From: Phycisphaerales bacterium
Lineage (GTDB): Bacteria > Planctomycetota > Phycisphaerae > Phycisphaerales > SM1A02
Assembly (NCBI GenBank): GCA_009691785.1
Contig: SIAM01000014.1
Location: 1-47,575, forward strand
DNA: 47,575 bases
Direction of reading: 5' to 3'
Shown: one piece after another, positions 34,219-44,336 of the stretch
Numbering within the stretch: the stretch's first letter is position 1
How the letters are laid out: the number at the start of each line of letters is the position of its first letter
The notes under the pieces: generated by a model
Seen by the model: only the letters and a program-made list of their open reading frames with translations
Databases searched by the model: none
Told to the model about the DNA's origin: nothing
Translations under genes and position numbers: made by a program

Positions 34219-35922
34219 TTAACCCCGCGAAATTCGCCTGTGCTTAAACTTGGTCGGAACACTGTCCGCGCTCACGCCATTGCGCTTGCGGTGATCGGCT
34301 TCATACTCGCTCCAACCGCCGTGATAGAAAAACAATTTTCCGTCGCCTTCAAAGGCAAGAATGTGCGTTGCAACGCGGTCCAGGAACCAGCGATCATGGC
34401 TGATGCACAACACCGTGCCCGCAAAGTTCTGCACGGCCTCTTCCAGCGCGCGCATGGTGTTCACGTCAATATCGTTGGTGGGCTCGTCCAGCAAAATAAC
34501 ATTGGCGCCGCTGGTCAACATGCGCGCCAAGTGCACGCGGTTGCGCTCGCCACCAGACAAAATGCCAACCAACTTCTGCTGCTCGGTGCCGCCAAATCCG
34601 TAGCGGCTGACATACGCGCGGCTGTTCACCGTGGCGCTGCCCAACTTAATCTCCTCAACACCCCCAGAAATCGCCTGCCAAACGCTATCTTTGTCGCTGA
34701 GCGTGTCGCGCGTTTGCTCCAAATACGCAAGCTTCACAGTCTCGCCAATCTTCAAGATTCCGCCGTCGGGCTTCTCTTGCCCAGTGATCATGCGAAACAG
34801 CGTGGTCTTGCCAGCGCCATTGGGGCCCACAATGCCAACCACCGCGCCCGGCGGAATTAAAAAGTTCACATCATCAAGCAACACATTGTCGTCAAAGTTT
34901 TTATTCACACCAATCGCTTCAACAACAACGGTTCCAAGCCGCGGCCCGGGCGGAATATAAATTTCGATCTCCTTAATCTTCATCTTGGCGTCTTCATTGA
35001 GCATTTGCTCATAGCTGGCCACGCGCGCCTTGCTTTTGGTCATGCGCCCCTTGGGGTTCTTGCGAATCCAATCCAACTCACGCGCCAACGCCCGTTGCCG
35101 TTGCCCTTCTTGCTTGGATTCCAACGCCAGACGCTTTTCCTTCTGCTCCAGCCAACCTGTGTAGTTGCCCTTATAAGGAATGCCCTCGCCACGATCCAAC
35201 TCCAAAATCCAGGTTGCCACGTTGTCCAAGAAATATCGATCATGCGTAACCGCTATCACCGTGCCCTTGTATTGCTGCAAATGATGCTCCAACCAATCCA
35301 CGCTCTCGGCATCTAAATGGTTGGTGGGCTCATCCAGCAGCAAGATATCGGGCTTTTTCAGCAATAAACGGCATAACGCCACGCGCCGCTTCTCGCCACC
35401 AGAACAAGTATGAAGCGCCTGATCCCCCGGCGGGCAACGCAGTGCATCCATTGCCATTTCCAATTGATGATCAACAGTCCACGCTTCAAACTTCTCCAGT
35501 TGCTCCTGCACCACAGCCAGGCGATCTAATGTTTTTTCCATAACCGCGGCATCCAAGGGCAGCGCCAACTTCTCATTGAGGCGATCAAACTCCGCCAACA
35601 AATCAAATGTTCCTTGCGCGCCTTCACGAACCAGTTCAAGCGCGGTGCGCGTTTCGCCAAGCAACGGCTCCTGCTCTAAATGCCCCACTTCGTAGCCATT
35701 TGCCGCCCAAATCTTGCCGTCATACACCTTGTCAACCCCGGCCATCAATTTAAGCAGCGTACTTTTACCCGAGCCATTTAAACCTAGCACCCCAATTTTG
35801 GCGCCGTAATAATAAGACAGCGACACATCCTTTAGAATGACTCGTTTGTCAATTTCCTTGGTCACACCAGTCATGGAAAAAATGACTTGCGTTGTTTCGT
35901 TGCCTGTTGTTGGAGCGGCCAT
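34219..35922 (-). CDS. ettA: Energy-dependent translational throttle protein EttA (ABC-F)
   Basis: The 567-residue protein has two ABC ATPase domains and no membrane part. The first Walker A is GLNGSGKST (about 47-55), with signature CSGGEKRRV and LLLDEPTNHLDAESV. The second is GPNGAGKTT with LSGGERNRVHLARML and DEPTNDIDVNTM. The arm and linker regions (LEQKEKRLALESKQEGQRQR, RELDWIRKNPKGRMTKSKAR) match EttA, which binds the ribosomal E site and gates translation according to ATP/ADP ratio. The C-terminus ends FKHRRISRG, a basic tail. It is monocistronic here. Confidence 0.95.
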   Translation of the reverse strand: MAAPTTGNETTQVIFSMTGVTKEIDKRVILKDVSLSYYYGAKIGVLGLNGSGKSTLLKLMAGVDKVYDGKIWAANGYEVGHLEQEPLLGETRTALELVREGAQGTFDLLAEFDRLNEKLALPLDAAVMEKTLDRLAVVQEQLEKFEAWTVDHQLEMAMDALRCPPGDQALHTCSGGEKRRVALCRLLLKKPDILLLDEPTNHLDAESVDWLEHHLQQYKGTVIAVTHDRYFLDNVATWILELDRGEGIPYKGNYTGWLEQKEKRLALESKQEGQRQRALARELDWIRKNPKGRMTKSKARVASYEQMLNEDAKMKIKEIEIYIPPGPRLGTVVVEAIGVNKNFDDNVLLDDVNFLIPPGAVVGIVGPNGAGKTTLFRMITGQEKPDGGILKIGETVKLAYLEQTRDTLSDKDSVWQAISGGVEEIKLGSATVNSRAYVSRYGFGGTEQQKLVGILSGGERNRVHLARMLTSGANVILLDEPTNDIDVNTMRALEEAVQNFAGTVLCISHDRWFLDRVATHILAFEGDGKLFFYHGGWSEYEADHRKRNGVSADSVPTKFKHRRISRG

Positions 35923-36324
35923 TGGGACAATGATCCTAACGATTTGCGTATTTTAATTGCGCAGCACGAAAAACTTTCCAAACACAAATCCATGAATGAC
36001 CAATAACTTCAATGATTTAATTCAGAAATGAAGTCTTTTTGCCAGCCCGCGACTGCCCCCGAAAACTGTTTCATTTTTTTTCAAAAAGAATCAAGAATTA
36101 TTTGCATCTCGTAAATGGCGAGGTAAGTTTACTTCAACTAGGGATAAAGGGCTGACTTGCGAAAGCATTTCAGGTTTGTTCCAAGACTTTCTGAACACCT
36201 TCCCTTACTCGTTCAGAAACTCATAAAAATTTCCCTTACTCGCTTACCTAAATCACGTCCCCTTTTTCTAGCTGATGTTTCAGTTAGAAGTGTTCTGAGT
36301 TCCCCCTTTTCGGAGTTAGTTACC
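35923..36324. promoter_or_regulatory. Gene-free leader before the tandem secreted proteins
   Basis: The interval is AT-rich, holds the divergent upstream regions of ettA and the first PEP-CTERM gene, and shows no credible coding frame. A 12-bp direct repeat TTCCCTTACTCG occurs at 36200-36211 and 36231-36242, and CTGAAC/GTTCAG arms (36191-36196, 36211-36216) could fold a small hairpin around the first copy. GGAG at 36312-36315 is the ribosome binding site for 36325. I could not place a promoter with confidence. Confidence 0.4.
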
Positions 36325-37284
36325 ATGAAGATTTCCCTTTCACTTCTTTCAGTAGGCATGATTGCCGCAGCTGCAACCGCAGCTGATCGTCCAATTTCCG
36401 ACATTAATCTTGAGTACTCAGGCATTAATTTGCGTCAAGACAATGGCCAGGCACACGCGGCTTTCCTAGCTAAACGTTCAGCTCAAGAAGCCGATATGCT
36501 TCTGTACGGCACAAACTTTGATGCATACGTCTCTGGCGCTGTTTGCACGGACATGACCGGTGGTATTGCAGGTCAAGACGGTTGGTTTCAATATCAAACA
36601 GGCTCTGGCAACAGGTGGTCCGTTGTTACAGTAACTGGTGGCAAAGCCGTTAAAAGTACTTGGGGTACAAACACCGCTGCTGGTTCCTACTCTTACCTCT
36701 GGCAAATGAATGGAGGATCCGGTTTTAATGGTTTCACAGATGGTAATAGCATTGAAATAGACTTTGACCTAACTCGCTTCAGCAACACCGTAAGCACCAA
36801 TAAGGGTCAAACCCAATTGCGTACATACGATATTACTGGCTCGCAAACCTCATGTGGTTTCATCTTTGACAATTTCGCGACTGGAACAATGGCTTCCATC
36901 CGTGGACTTGGCTTCCTGAACACTGGTACTGCCGCCTCCACTGGAACTTACGCGTTCACCTTGGCAACTGGTAGTGCAACCACAACCGCTGGTACTCATT
37001 CTTACTACACTGCGTACGACACCGATACTGGTTTAATATATTGGGGTTGGGATGTAGGTACAACAAACGAAACAGGATACTACTTCGATCCAACTGCTAG
37101 CGGCTACGTTGGTGCAGCCGGCCAAAATGGAGCCTTTGAGTTCGATTTCTTGAACAACCGCAACAGTTCTTCAACTGCTGGCAGCATGAATATCGACAAC
37201 GTTGCATTCTATGTTATCCCTGCTCCTGGCGCCGCTGCGTTGATCGGTTTGGCTGGCATCGTTGCCCGTCGCCGACGCGCCTAA
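36325..37284 (+). CDS. PEP-CTERM-like secreted protein, tandem copy 1
   Basis: The 319-residue protein has a signal peptide (ISLSLLSVGMIAAAATA), a beta-rich body with many Gly, Ser, Thr and aromatic residues, and a C-terminal sorting signal: PAPGAAALIG, a hydrophobic helix and an Arg cluster RRRRA. In other bacteria such tails are handled by exosortase; no exosortase gene is in the window. The body includes FDLTRFSNTVSTNKGQ and YYTAYDTDTGLIYWGW. The ATG at 36325 is chosen by signal peptide and GGAG nine bases upstream. Copy 2 lies 1180 bp downstream and is about 85 percent identical by my alignment. Confidence 0.85.
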   Translation: MKISLSLLSVGMIAAAATAADRPISDINLEYSGINLRQDNGQAHAAFLAKRSAQEADMLLYGTNFDAYVSGAVCTDMTGGIAGQDGWFQYQTGSGNRWSVVTVTGGKAVKSTWGTNTAAGSYSYLWQMNGGSGFNGFTDGNSIEIDFDLTRFSNTVSTNKGQTQLRTYDITGSQTSCGFIFDNFATGTMASIRGLGFLNTGTAASTGTYAFTLATGSATTTAGTHSYYTAYDTDTGLIYWGWDVGTTNETGYYFDPTASGYVGAAGQNGAFEFDFLNNRNSSSTAGSMNIDNVAFYVIPAPGAAALIGLAGIVARRRRA

Positions 37285-37354
37285 GTTTGCCAAGTCACGA
37301 CTGAGTTATTGCGTTACTAAAAGGACTCAGATACTTCACTGATACTGTCACCTC

Positions 37355-37392
37355 AGAGAGCCCTCCGATTCGTCGGAGGGCTCTCTTCTTTT
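37355..37392 (+). terminator. Strong hairpin terminator with TTCG loop, copy 1
   Basis: Perfect 14-bp arms AGAGAGCCCTCCGA (37355-37368) and their complement (37373-37386) enclose a TTCG tetraloop and are followed by TCTTTTTT. The UUCG loop makes unusually stable RNA hairpins. It lies about 70 bp after the stop of copy 1. Confidence 0.93.
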
Positions 37393-37504
37393 TTGCGCGC
37401 ACTATTAAGACTATAATTAAATTAAAGTTAAATTAAATTTGCAACCAGTCTAACTGCTTGTATGTTAATTCAGTGTAGACATCTTGTAATAGGAGACTCT
37501 TCCC

Positions 37505-38464
37505 ATGAAGATTTCCCTTTCACTTCTTTCAGTAGGCATGATTGCCGCAGCTGCAACCGCAGCTGATCGTCCAATTTCCGACATTACTCTTGCGTACGAT
37601 GGTATTAATTTGCGTCAAGACAATGGCCAGGCACACGCGGCTTTCCTAGCTAAACGTTCAGCTCAAGAAGCCGATATGCTTCTGTACGGCACAAACTTTG
37701 ATGCATACGTCTCTGGCGCTGTTTGCACGGACTTAACTGGTGCAATTGCAGGTCAAGACGGTTGGTTTCAATATCAAACAGGCTCTGGCAACAGGTGGTC
37801 CATTGTTACAGTAACTGGTGGCAAAGCCCTTAAAAGTTCTTGGGGTTCAAACGCCGCTGCTGGTTCCTACTCTTACCTCTGGCAGTCCAATGGGGGAAGC
37901 GGTTATTCTGGTTTCACAGCTGGTAATAGCGTTGAAGTAGACTTTAACCTAACTCGCTTCAACACCACCGTAAGCACCAATAGTGGTCAAATCCAATTGC
38001 GTACATACGATGCTACTGGCACGCAAACCACAATTGGTTTCAGCTTGGGCAATTTCGCGACTGGAACAAATGCTTCCATCCGTGGACTTGCCTACCTGAA
38101 CACTGGTACTGCCGCCTCCACTGGAACTTACGCGTTCACCTTGGCAACTGGTAGTGCAACAACACAAGCTGGTACTCATGCTTACTACACTGCGTACGAC
38201 ACCGATACCGGTTTTGTATATTGGGGTTGGGATGCAGGTACAACAAACGAAACAGGATACTACTTCGATCCAACTGCTAGCGGCTACATTGGTGCAGCCC
38301 ACCAAGTTGCAGTTGACGAATTCGATTTCTTGAACAACCGCAACAGTTCTACAACTGCTGGCAGCATGAACATCGACGACGTTGGATTCTATGTTATCCC
38401 TGCTCCTGGCGCCGCTGCGTTGATCGGTTTGGCTGGCATCGTTGCCCGTTGCCGACGCGCCTAA
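37505..38464 (+). CDS. PEP-CTERM-like secreted protein, tandem copy 2
   Basis: Same length (319) and plan as copy 1: identical signal peptide at DNA level, the same sorting signal except that the Arg cluster reads RCRRA, and a body differing at scattered positions (for example SCGFIFDNF becomes TIGFSLGNF, GQNGAFEFDF becomes HQVAVDEFDF). Its own upstream region, with AGGAGA ahead of the ATG at 37505, differs from that of copy 1, while the DNA from start codon to terminator is duplicated. It should be a surface or extracellular protein; ligand unknown. Confidence 0.85.
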   Translation: MKISLSLLSVGMIAAAATAADRPISDITLAYDGINLRQDNGQAHAAFLAKRSAQEADMLLYGTNFDAYVSGAVCTDLTGAIAGQDGWFQYQTGSGNRWSIVTVTGGKALKSSWGSNAAAGSYSYLWQSNGGSGYSGFTAGNSVEVDFNLTRFNTTVSTNSGQIQLRTYDATGTQTTIGFSLGNFATGTNASIRGLAYLNTGTAASTGTYAFTLATGSATTQAGTHAYYTAYDTDTGFVYWGWDAGTTNETGYYFDPTASGYIGAAHQVAVDEFDFLNNRNSSTTAGSMNIDDVGFYVIPAPGAAALIGLAGIVARCRRA

Positions 38465-38534
38465 GTTTGCCAAGTCACGACTGAGTTATTGCGTTACTAA
38501 AAGGACTCAGATACTTCACTGAGACTGTCACCTC

Positions 38535-38572
38535 AGAGAGCCCCCGATTCGTCGGAGGGCTCTCTTCTTTTT
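38535..38572 (+). terminator. Hairpin terminator with TTCG loop, copy 2
   Basis: This is the duplicated terminator after copy 2. The left arm has lost one base compared with copy 1 (CCCCCGA in place of CCCTCCGA), so the stem carries a one-base bulge on the right arm; the TTCG loop and the T tract remain. Confidence 0.88.
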
Positions 38573-38573
38573 T

Positions 38574-38923
38574 ACTTTTTTTTGCGCAGTAAAATGCTTT
38601 GTGGAGCAAGTGGTGGCGCACTTGCGTTGCTGCTTAAAAAAGGTTGCCACAAAAGGGGCGAGTTTAGCAACCTCGCATGCCCTGCTTGCGAGGGGTGCGT
38701 TGTCTGAGCCCCTGTGGCAAACCTTTTTTATGTAGCGCAGTTGTCTGAGCGCCCTTGCAACCTCTTTTACGCAGCGTGGTTGTTTGAACGCCAGGGTTCG
38801 GTATTTACGCAACGCTTAAAATGTCGCACCTTTGGGCAACCTGATTTACTTCTCCGAAACATTTCAAATCCACAACATCATTGACGCGAACCCGTGAATG
38901 AACTACGCTTGGGAACTCAAGAC
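38574..38923. other. Gene-free interval between PEP-CTERM copy 2 and tRNA-fMet
   Basis: Apart from the large inverted repeat at 38636-38729, several short motifs of type TTGTCTGAGC[GC]CC recur (near 38701 and 38741). No convincing coding frame was found; a 94-codon minus-strand frame here is Lys/Arg-rich and overlaps the terminator, so I do not call it. The promoter of the tRNA gene should lie in the right part. Confidence 0.4.
38636..38729. repeat. Large imperfect inverted repeat with nested hairpin
   Basis: The arms AAAAAAGGTTGCCAC plus GGGGC (38636-38659) and their near complement (38708-38729) pair with small gaps. Inside them CCTCGCA (38671-38677) pairs with TGCGAGG (38687-38693). Together they can form a branched stem-loop of about 94 nt ending in TTTTTT on the plus strand. 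It could be a structured RNA, a processing site ahead of the tRNA, or a remnant of a mobile element. Confidence 0.5.
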
Positions 38924-38997
<74 letters not shown>

Positions 38998-39035
38998 TTT
39001 AAAAGTGCCGCTCTTGGGCGACACTGCTTGCAGAT

Positions 39036-39081
39036 AAAAAGAAACACGCCCTTGCCACACGGTTGGGGCGTGTTTCTTTTT
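39036..39081. terminator. Bidirectional terminator between tRNA-fMet and katG
   Basis: Perfect 16-bp arms AAAAAGAAACACGCCC (39036-39051) and their complement (39066-39081) enclose a 14-nt loop. T tracts occur on both strands, so it can end the tRNA transcript and the convergent katG transcript. Confidence 0.9.
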
Positions 39082-39161
39082 ACTCGGCGCTCTAGCGACA
39101 CAGGTCTAAGCGAAAGGGTGCGGGCAGCCAGTTGCCAATGCCATGCAACATCAGTGCGCGC

Positions 39162-41366
<2,205 letters not shown>

Positions 41367-41516
41367 GGTTGGGTCGCCGCTTGCGGGCCACAGAATCGTA
41401 TGCGGTAAATGAATACATGCGCATTCGATTGCCAATGTGATTGCGCAATGGAAAGTACCGCGGGTACATCGCTTTTGGAAAGATGCAAGCCGTGGGTGAT
41501 TGATACGCTAAGACTC

Positions 41517-42029
41517 ATGTCCCACACGACGCCCATGATTCGCCCAATTGAACCGCGCGACCTTGCCAACGTGCGCGCGGAACTGAAGACGCACTGGAAC
41601 TCAAGTGAAATTCGGTCGCTGGATCGACGCCACCATGCCGACGCGCTGCCAGGATTTGTTGCCGAAGTGAATGGCGAGTTCGCCGGGCTTGTCACGCTGA
41701 ACATGGACGCGGGTGGTTGGCAATGCGAAGTGATTACGCTGAGCAGCCGCACGCTTTCGCCTGGCATCGGCGCCGCGTTGCTTGCCGCGGCCGAAGCGCA
41801 CGCGCTAGCGCACGGTTGCGGGCGCATCTACTTGACAACCACCAATGACAATTCGCGTGCGATTCGTTTTTACCAGCGCCAAGGCTGGCGCATTGCGGCT
41901 CTGCACAAGGGCGTGATCGACCGCGCGCGCGCGTTGTTTCCACACATTCCATTGGGCGGCCTTGATGGCATTCAAGTGCGCGACGAGATTGAGTTTGAGA
42001 AATTAATCGGCGCCGCCGCATGGAAGTGA
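41517..42029 (+). CDS. GNAT family N-acetyltransferase
   Basis: The protein (about 170 residues) begins SHTTPMIRPIEPRDLANV. Acetyl-CoA binding features are visible: AGLVTLNM, then VITLSSRTLSPGIGAALLAAAEAHA with the R/Q-x-x-G-x-G/A-type loop (here SPGIGAA), and IYLTTTNDNSRAIRFYQRQGWR, typical of the GNAT fold. Substrate is unknown. The ATG at 41517 is my choice; 41535 is also possible. It lies upstream of the deoxyhypusine synthase-like gene. Confidence 0.87.
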   Translation: MSHTTPMIRPIEPRDLANVRAELKTHWNSSEIRSLDRRHHADALPGFVAEVNGEFAGLVTLNMDAGGWQCEVITLSSRTLSPGIGAALLAAAEAHALAHGCGRIYLTTTNDNSRAIRFYQRQGWRIAALHKGVIDRARALFPHIPLGGLDGIQVRDEIEFEKLIGAAAWK

Positions 42030-42108
42030 GCGGCGCTTGATGAATTGAAAGTTGCAATTTTTCGCTGCGCCACATGGCCGCAACCGCACCTGCTATAAAT
42101 CACTTTCC

Positions 42109-43173
42109 ATGCCCAAGACAATGACCAAATCCGCCCTGCCCATTCTTGACTTTGTGTCCCGCAACTACATGAACTTTAATGCACGCGCCACGCGCGACGC
42201 GTTGTACGCCTATTGGGACCATGTTGGTGGCGGCGGAAAAATGTATTGGGCCGTTGCGGGCGCCATGAGTTCAGCGCAACTTGGCATTACGCTGGCGCCG
42301 GCCATTCGCGCGGGGCTTGTGCATGGACTTTCCGTCACGGGCGCAAACCTAGAGGAGTCGCTGTTTCGTTTGGTGGCGCATCACGGCTACAAAGATTTTC
42401 CCGAGTACCGCTATTTCACGAAGCAGGACGACACAAAAATTCTGAAGCAGCGCATGCGCCGCGTGACCGACACCAGCATTCCAGAGGACGAGGCGTTTCG
42501 CGCCGTGGAAAAGATTTTGGTTCCCATGTGGAAGAAGGCCACCAAGAATGGTGACCGCCGTTTCTGGCACGAATACTTTTACGAATTAGTGATGGCTATT
42601 CCGCGCGGCAAGTACCAAGGCAACCCAGATGATTGCTGGCTGCTTGCGGCGGCGAAGGCCAAGTTGCCAATGGTGGTGCCAGGCCACGAGGATTCAACCT
42701 TTGGAAATATTTTCGCGTCGCATGTGAAGTTCAATGAATGCAACGCCAGCATTGTGAAGAGCGGCATTGAATACATGGGGCAGCTCTATGACGACTACAA
42801 GGGACTTTGCAAAGGCAAGGGCGTTGGCTTTTTCCAAATTGGCGGCGGCATTGCGGGCGACTTTCCAATCTGCGTGGTGCCATCCATTAAGTACGACTTA
42901 CAGCAACCCGTGAAGCCGTGGGCGTACTTCTGCCAAATTTCCGACTCCACCACTTCATACGGTTCGTATTCTGGCGCCACGCCCAATGAGAAAATTACCT
43001 GGGACAAATTGACGCAGAACACGCCCATGTTTGTGATTGAATCCGACGCCACCATTGTTGTGCCGTTGATGTTGTCGGCGTTGCTGGAATGCAAGGCCAA
43101 TCCAAAGGCAGCAAGCGCAATTGTGAACGCGTCGCGCTCAGTGACCAAAAAATCATTGGCGCGCGGGCGATAA
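42109..43173 (+). CDS. Deoxyhypusine synthase-like protein
   Basis: The 354-residue protein has the DHS fold marks: MYWAVAGAMSSAQLGITLAP with a NAD-binding loop, GLVHGLSVTGANLEESLFRL, PGHEDSTFGN, FFQIGGGIAGDFPI and SGATPNEKITWDKLT. The Lys equivalent to the DHS catalytic Lys appears as Lys300 in WDKL. Bacteria lack eIF5A, so bacterial members act as homospermidine synthases or similar aminobutyl transferases, or have unknown roles. The ATG at 42109 is chosen from family length. It precedes the FIST gene by 44 bp. Confidence 0.87.
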   Translation: MPKTMTKSALPILDFVSRNYMNFNARATRDALYAYWDHVGGGGKMYWAVAGAMSSAQLGITLAPAIRAGLVHGLSVTGANLEESLFRLVAHHGYKDFPEYRYFTKQDDTKILKQRMRRVTDTSIPEDEAFRAVEKILVPMWKKATKNGDRRFWHEYFYELVMAIPRGKYQGNPDDCWLLAAAKAKLPMVVPGHEDSTFGNIFASHVKFNECNASIVKSGIEYMGQLYDDYKGLCKGKGVGFFQIGGGIAGDFPICVVPSIKYDLQQPVKPWAYFCQISDSTTSYGSYSGATPNEKITWDKLTQNTPMFVIESDATIVVPLMLSALLECKANPKAASAIVNASRSVTKKSLARGR

Positions 43174-43217
43174 ATTTTACTTTCAACGCCGCCGCTTCAT
43201 TGTTAAACTGCGCATGC

Positions 43218-44327
43218 ATGAAAATTTCTCAACTTCAATGGACCGCTGAAAAAAATTGGGTGGGCGGCAATGACTTGCCCGACGCTCAATTGGTTTTGGC
43301 TTTTGGCGACCACGAGTACTTTCACAGCGCGGAGTGCTTTGCGCAATTGCGCAAGCGATTTCCCAAGGCATGCGTCGCGGGCTGTTCGTCCTCTGGCAAT
43401 GTGCAAGGCAGCAAGATTTCCGACAAGGACATTGTGGCAACCGCCGTGCGCTTTGATCACGGACGCGTGCGTCTGGTTTCATTTGATGTGGCGCCCGGCG
43501 CGGACATTGCGGAAATTTCTCGCACCATGGTGGCGCAACTGAAGGCCGATGATCTTCGCCATGTGTTGGTGTTTTCAGATGGCCTGTGCGTGAACGGCAG
43601 CGAACTTGCATTCGGTTTGAAAAGTTGCGGCGTGCCTGTCACTGGTGGTCTGGCCGGCGACGCTGAACGCTTTGGCACCACATGGGTCATGGCCAACGAG
43701 AAGGCGAGCGCCAAACGCATTGTGCTTGTTGGTCTGTATGGCCAAGTGACAGTGAACAACAGTTACTGTTCCGGCTGGACGGAATTTGGCGCCGAGAGAA
43801 TTGTGACCAAATCCGTTGGCAATGTGGTTTCTGAAATTGACGGTCAACCCGCGCTTGCGTTGTACAAAAAATATCTGGGCGAACTTGCCAGCAGTTTGCC
43901 CGGCAGTGGCATGCGCTTTCCGCTGAACATTCTCACGCCCGAAGGCGACCACTCCCTTATTCGCACTTTGCTGGCCGTGAATGAAGCGGCCCAAAGTTTG
44001 ACGTTTGCCGGCGATGTGCCCCAGGGCAGCCGCTGCAAACTCATGCGCACCAATTTGGACCGCTTGATTGAAAGCGCCGATGTTGCCGCGCAACAAGCGC
44101 GACCAAAAAATTCCAGTGAAGGCCTGTGCGTGATTGTAAGTTGCGTTGGACGGCGCATTGTGCTTGGTCAATTGACCGAGGAGGAATTGGAGGCCGTGGA
44201 GCGACACGCCGGCGTGGCCATGAAACTGACTGGCTTCTATTCCTATGGAGAATTGGCTCCAGTGCGCGATGTGCTTCAATGCCATTTGCACAATCAAACC
44301 ATGTCGCTGACAACGATTCAGGAATAA
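43218..44327 (+). CDS. FIST domain sensory protein
   Basis: The 369-residue cytoplasmic protein has FIST_N (LVLAFGDHEYFHSAECFAQL, CVAGCSSSGNVQG, SDGLCVNGSELAFGL, VTGGLAGDAERFG) and FIST_C (GQPALALYKKYLG, MRFPLNILTPEGDHSLIRTL, CVGRRIVLGQLTEEELEAV, GFYSYGELAP). FIST domains are believed to bind small ligands such as amino acids and to sit in signalling proteins. The gene ends nine bases before the PAS-GGDEF-EAL gene, so the two are probably cotranscribed and the FIST protein may sense a ligand for it. The ATG at 43218 is chosen as the domain follows shortly. Confidence 0.9.
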   Translation: MKISQLQWTAEKNWVGGNDLPDAQLVLAFGDHEYFHSAECFAQLRKRFPKACVAGCSSSGNVQGSKISDKDIVATAVRFDHGRVRLVSFDVAPGADIAEISRTMVAQLKADDLRHVLVFSDGLCVNGSELAFGLKSCGVPVTGGLAGDAERFGTTWVMANEKASAKRIVLVGLYGQVTVNNSYCSGWTEFGAERIVTKSVGNVVSEIDGQPALALYKKYLGELASSLPGSGMRFPLNILTPEGDHSLIRTLLAVNEAAQSLTFAGDVPQGSRCKLMRTNLDRLIESADVAAQQARPKNSSEGLCVIVSCVGRRIVLGQLTEEELEAVERHAGVAMKLTGFYSYGELAPVRDVLQCHLHNQTMSLTTIQE

Positions 44328-44336
44328 GTAATACCA

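Noticed and set aside
38528-38812. 94-codon minus-strand frame
   Set aside because: It overlaps the copy 2 terminator and the inverted repeat, and its composition (Lys/Arg-rich) looks accidental.
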